A stretch of 64,000 nucleotides of DNA, taken from positions 1 through 64,000 of the forward strand of contig QLIY01000099.1 of assembly GCA_003260075.1 (NCBI GenBank), in the 5' to 3' direction. The translations under genes were made by a program, and so were the position numbers. The stretch is from Phallusia mammillata (Eukaryota > Chordata > Ascidiacea > Phlebobranchia > Ascidiidae). The stretch's first letter is position 1; every line of letters starts with the position of its first letter. The notes beneath the pieces are model-generated. The model did no database searches. It was given only the letters and a program-made list of their open reading frames with translations, and was not told the DNA's origin. Positions 60,240 through 64,000 of this stretch are shown here, piece by piece.

Positions 60240-62815
60240 GATTTGACACTTACAGTTTTAGGCAAATTGACATAAAATAAACTTGGAACTTTAGTGATTA
60301 CCTCAAGGTCCATGCATATTTATTACATTGAAAGATATAAATATATAATTCAAAACTCTCACATTACCTTTATTCATACGTTAAATATTAAACCATAAAT
60401 AATTACTTTTTTACAATTTGCATTTTAGGTTTTACTGTGGAAGAACACGGACTAGACATCACAAACGGAAATGTTTTTTTTTTCTTTTTCTCGATTCGGA
60501 CGTGCACAATAAATTCCAAATGCATCAATTTGTTTGTGTGGTACATTTAACAACCTGAAAAAGTCAGTTTTTGAATTTGAATTATTTACAGTTTAACCCT
60601 TAAATGAGCAATAAGACATATTTAAACAGCTTTCAGGGCAAATGAAAAATTCCTACATGACATAGAAATACAAAAAAAAAAAAAACAGGTTACAATTTTT
60701 TTGGTTAATTAGTATTCATGAAAAAAAATTTGTTTTAACGATTTGCATTCAATACAAGTNGAATTATTTACAGTTTAACCCTTAAATGAGCAATAAGACA
60801 TATTTAAACAGCTTTCAGGGCAAATGAAAAATTCCTACATGACATAGAAATACAAAAAAAAAAAAAACAGGTTACAATTTTTTTGGTTAATTAGTATTCA
60901 TGAAAAAAAATTTGTTTTAACGTTTTGCATTCAATACAAGTTGAACGTTACTAAATTTTTTATATGTTTTACGTTGTAGAGGCCCCTCCCCGCCTCAACA
61001 AGTGACGACCGACCGATAAAAACGATAAGGGTAACTTTGTCGTCCCCCTATTAAAAAAGTACACACAATGGCAAAAACAGAATGCGTATTGTTCAACGAT
61101 GAATTTCTTTCAAAGCCAATTGAAACTTTAACCAACCCAGGCTGATTTATTTCTCTGAAAAAACATGTTGCCTAATAAACTTTAAAAAACTTCAGTTTGA
61201 CGTACAGTTAAGCTACACAATGGTTCGAACAGCAGCCAAGGACGATAACTCACTAGGAGGCAGTATTACCACGATTTTATTAATTAGGTTGGAGATTTCT
61301 ATTTTAAACAAAATGATCGTTTTTATCTCACCATTTTAACAAAAAAATAAAGATGTTTTGCATATCAAACAGAAAAAGGAGGCAAATTTAATCGCTGCGC
61401 TATGAATATTCGTTCTTCTGGGTGATTTGCTCTTTTTCTAAACTTGCATAAAAGTTTCCATCGGGCTTAAAACGTTTTCAACTTTAACAATAACATCTGG
61501 CGAAGTGAGGCGGAAAATTGCATGGTACACTCATAATTCAAATCACCTGAGTCATATCATTTGTTGTCGCTTTTTTGACAAAACGTTTCGATAACATCCT
61601 TCGGAAGATTTCAGTGGCTACGATTGGTTCTATATGGGCCTTTTTCACGCCGGTCCTACGTGCGATAAACAGGATGTAACGGATACATTAGGGTTGGGTT
61701 TTACGTGGGTCTCTGACAGACAGTATTTTTCCTCTTTCCAAAAACGCGCAACGAATACTTGAAATAAGATACCGATAGGTGGAACAAAGAGCACTTGGAA
61801 AAATTCCAACGGTTAGAGCTATTTAGTTTGGGTGAAGTTTGATAATAAAAATGTTGCAATAACGGGTTTGCAATGGTTCTGTTGCAATAACGGGCTGTCA
61901 TTACCCAAATCATATTGGTATTTAAATATGAAAAAAGTGAAAATGATAAAAGACAAGCAGCGCAGATATAACGGTCGCAACACAGCCTCAGCTCAACACC
62001 AACTCCAAGCCTTGTGCTGGGGCCACGTTTTTTGGATAATTCGCTACAGCGACGCAACATAGAATTGTACTTACGGCAGCGGACGGTGTCAAAATAAAAA
62101 CGTAACAAAAATACCGTTATAAATAAACTGAAATACTTAGCTAATTCTAGATTTAGTTTCCATAACCTTTAACTGGTTAAAAACTTATTCGCGCCAGTGC
62201 TCTTTGCGCCTCCTTAGCCACCTGACACGGTTTGGTAACCATTGCTTTAGTCTAGACAACACATACCTTTAAATGGGTGCCATTTTTCAGTCCCATAATT
62301 CAAGTTAGCGTATTGGATCCCTAAACATTTTGTATGCAAATTTAAATGCTTTGCACGAATTTCGGCGGACGGCAGTGATAAACGGCAAAGATTGTCACTT
62401 CGTGACCTTTTACAGTTTTTCGGTTTCAAGCGTAAACAGGTTGGCGTGTATTTAAGCCCTGTACGCGTCGTAAACGCCACTGTTAAAGTCAGACAACATA
62501 GTCACGCTTATTTCTATGTCAAGGTGCGAAACGGGATTGGTACGAAATGAACGTTTGGGGTGAAAAGTTAAACGATTGCAGTAATCTAGCGACTGTTTAT
62601 TTATGTTCTAAATCGATTAAAAGCCCATCTTGAACTGGGTTATTTGCCATGTTTTGGGAATTAGACCAAGATGGACAACAAGATTTGAGATGTTGAAAAA
62701 AAGTTTGGGTAAATGTTCTTTTTTAAATCTTTCCAGGGTTAATCGGGAGAAACTTAACTATGTAACCTTGTTTGAATTGTTTAACATATAAATTTTGTAT
62801 GTAAAACTCGATTAG
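60240..62815. other. Spacer between family A copies 4 and 5
   Basis: A block of about 190 bp is repeated around n at 60760 (gaattatttacagtttaacc). 61500-61640 and 62360-62560 match the upstream flanks of copies 3 and 4. No exon is seen. Confidence 0.5.
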
Positions 62816-62820
62816 AAATC

Positions 62821-62863
62821 ATGAACAAGCTGGTATTTTTTGCAATTTTTTTTGCTGTCGTCT

Positions 62864-62938
<75 letters not shown>

Positions 62939-63992
62939 CCGACACAGCCGACGACGACGGCGTTGGTGGAGAAAGGCAGCTAAGGTCGTGAAGAAAGGCA
63001 TCCACTTGTATAAAAAATACAAGAAACCAATCTGGATTGGTGTTAAACTTTTAGGGTAAGTTATAAAACTCGTGTACTAGCTTCACGTTACTCATGATAA
63101 TCCTAAAGCCTAACTGGTGTCTTTTTTCGCTGCTTTTTTAAAAATGACAAGAAGTTTTTCTAACATATGTTGCACGATGTCGCAAAATTTTCCCGTCATT
63201 ATTTAGGGTCAGTGAAACAAGTAATGCCTTGCACGATCACAAAGTTTTTGTTTGAATTGTTGTGGATAAGGATAAGTGTTCATTTATGGTAATATGTTGT
63301 AATCACCACTTGGTTTTTGCAGAGACAAGGACCCACAAACCATGACTGATGAAGGTAAATTTTCAACGCAAAACCTGTTCAGTTGTTTTATTTTGCTACC
63401 AGATAACAAATTTGTGCACTAATCAAAGGGTTCGAAAAGACCACCGCCGAGCAATCGTATCCGGCACTGGGTTATATTATGTTGCTTTATTTCCGGCGAA
63501 AATGCTCCGTGCAAAAGATCGTGTACAAATAATTTGGCCAAAGCGTTTCTCACGCACCAATCAAGTAAACAAAAAATATGCCTACCTTTCTTTTTAAAAC
63601 TAAAACATGTTTCCCCCCCCCCGCGAAAATGCTCCGTGCAAAAGATCGTGTACAAATAATTTGGCCAAAGTGTTTCTCATGCACCAATCAAGTAAACAAA
63701 AAATATGCCTACCATTCTTTTTAAAACTAAAACATGTTCAATTTCTTTCTTGGGTGGCAAGTTTAGCTTTCACAATGTCCTTCATTGTTTTTCTTAGCAA
63801 CGCTATACAATTCTGTGTCATTAAATAATTTATGTCAAAAGTACAAACACATTCTCTTGTTTTACAATAGAACTGCATGAACTCGAGCAGACTGAGGAAT
63901 TCCAGTCTCTTCTTAGAGAATTAGAGGACGAAGGGACAGCGGAAAGCCAAGAAGCCGAGCAAGCTCCTGAAGTTCCGGAAATTCAACAGTAA
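62821..63992 (+). CDS. Styelin-like antimicrobial peptide precursor, family A copy 5, signal/mature joint replaced by C run
   Basis: Exons 62821 to about 63056, 63323-63354 (32 nt) and 63871-63992. The frame opens MNKLVFFAIFFAVVL and is then replaced by 72 C (62866-62937); on the far side the copy 4-like sequence resumes as RHSRRRRRWWRKAAKVVKKG and IYKKYKKPIW-type core LYKKYKKPIWIGVKLLG. As written, the run puts the two halves out of frame, but a homopolymer of this length cannot be trusted. Tail DKDPQTMTDE then QTEEFQSLLRELEDEGTAESQEAEQAPEVPEIQQ, a little longer than in copy 4. The gene may be intact in the animal; on this sequence it is broken. Confidence 0.75.
63480..63760. repeat. Duplicate in intron 2 of family A copy 5 split by C10
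   Basis: cgaaaatgctccgtgcaaaag...ctttttaaaactaaaacatg occurs on both sides of the C run at 63613-63622 with few differences. Confidence 0.85.
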
Positions 63993-64000
63993 AACTCAGG

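Noticed and set aside
1..64000. CRISPR array or bacterial operon structure
   Set aside because: Spliced animal genes throughout; no regular direct repeats with unique spacers.

Overview
The window looks like AT-rich nuclear DNA of a solitary ascidian, most likely a Ciona-type tunicate. Three things point that way. Ordinary animal genes are split into many short exons. There is a cluster of small cationic peptide genes whose layout matches the styelins, haemocyte antimicrobial peptides known from ascidians. The introns and spacers are packed with short non-autonomous hAT elements. The species cannot be fixed by reading alone.

Layout. 134-3704 (+): the last nine exons of an integrin alpha subunit. 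5237-16083 (-): SCAI in at least 15 recognisable exons, converging on the integrin gene. 16821-17698 (+): the decayed 3' end of a non-LTR retrotransposon. 19043-21775 (-): the transporter MFSD9. 23.0-33.0 kb and 40.4-43.4 kb: five copies of a small secreted-peptide gene (family B below), two intact and three broken, each behind the same repeated upstream block. 33819-36345 (+): a CAP-domain protein with a threonine-rich stalk and GPI-like tail, followed by a second copy of its last exons (36371-37461). 47.6-64.0 kb: five styelin-like genes (family A), one inverted and four in tandem, plus one gene relic.

The main biological point is that families A and B appear to be one superfamily. Both begin with the signal MNK-(hydrophobic)-DV.G, both have a second coding exon of exactly 32 nt, both have intron phases 2 then 1, and both appear to have a further intron after the stop codon. 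The secreted parts are almost unrelated: A is a very arginine-rich peptide with a GW start, a KYKKPIW core, a glycine at the amidation position and an acidic pro-tail; B is short and mixed in charge. This looks like a defence-peptide locus expanding by duplication, with conserved signal exons and fast-changing mature regions.

The second striking feature is technical or mechanistic. More than 20 C or G runs are either 10-12 nt or 53-87 nt long, with nothing between, and most sit between two slightly different copies of the same sequence. Single 'n' characters show the same flanking duplications. The simplest reading is unmerged haplotype or contig joins; several disturb gene models (MFSD9, CAP copy 2, two family A genes, family B copy 2). 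At least 19 transposon insertions have readable 8-bp target-site duplications.
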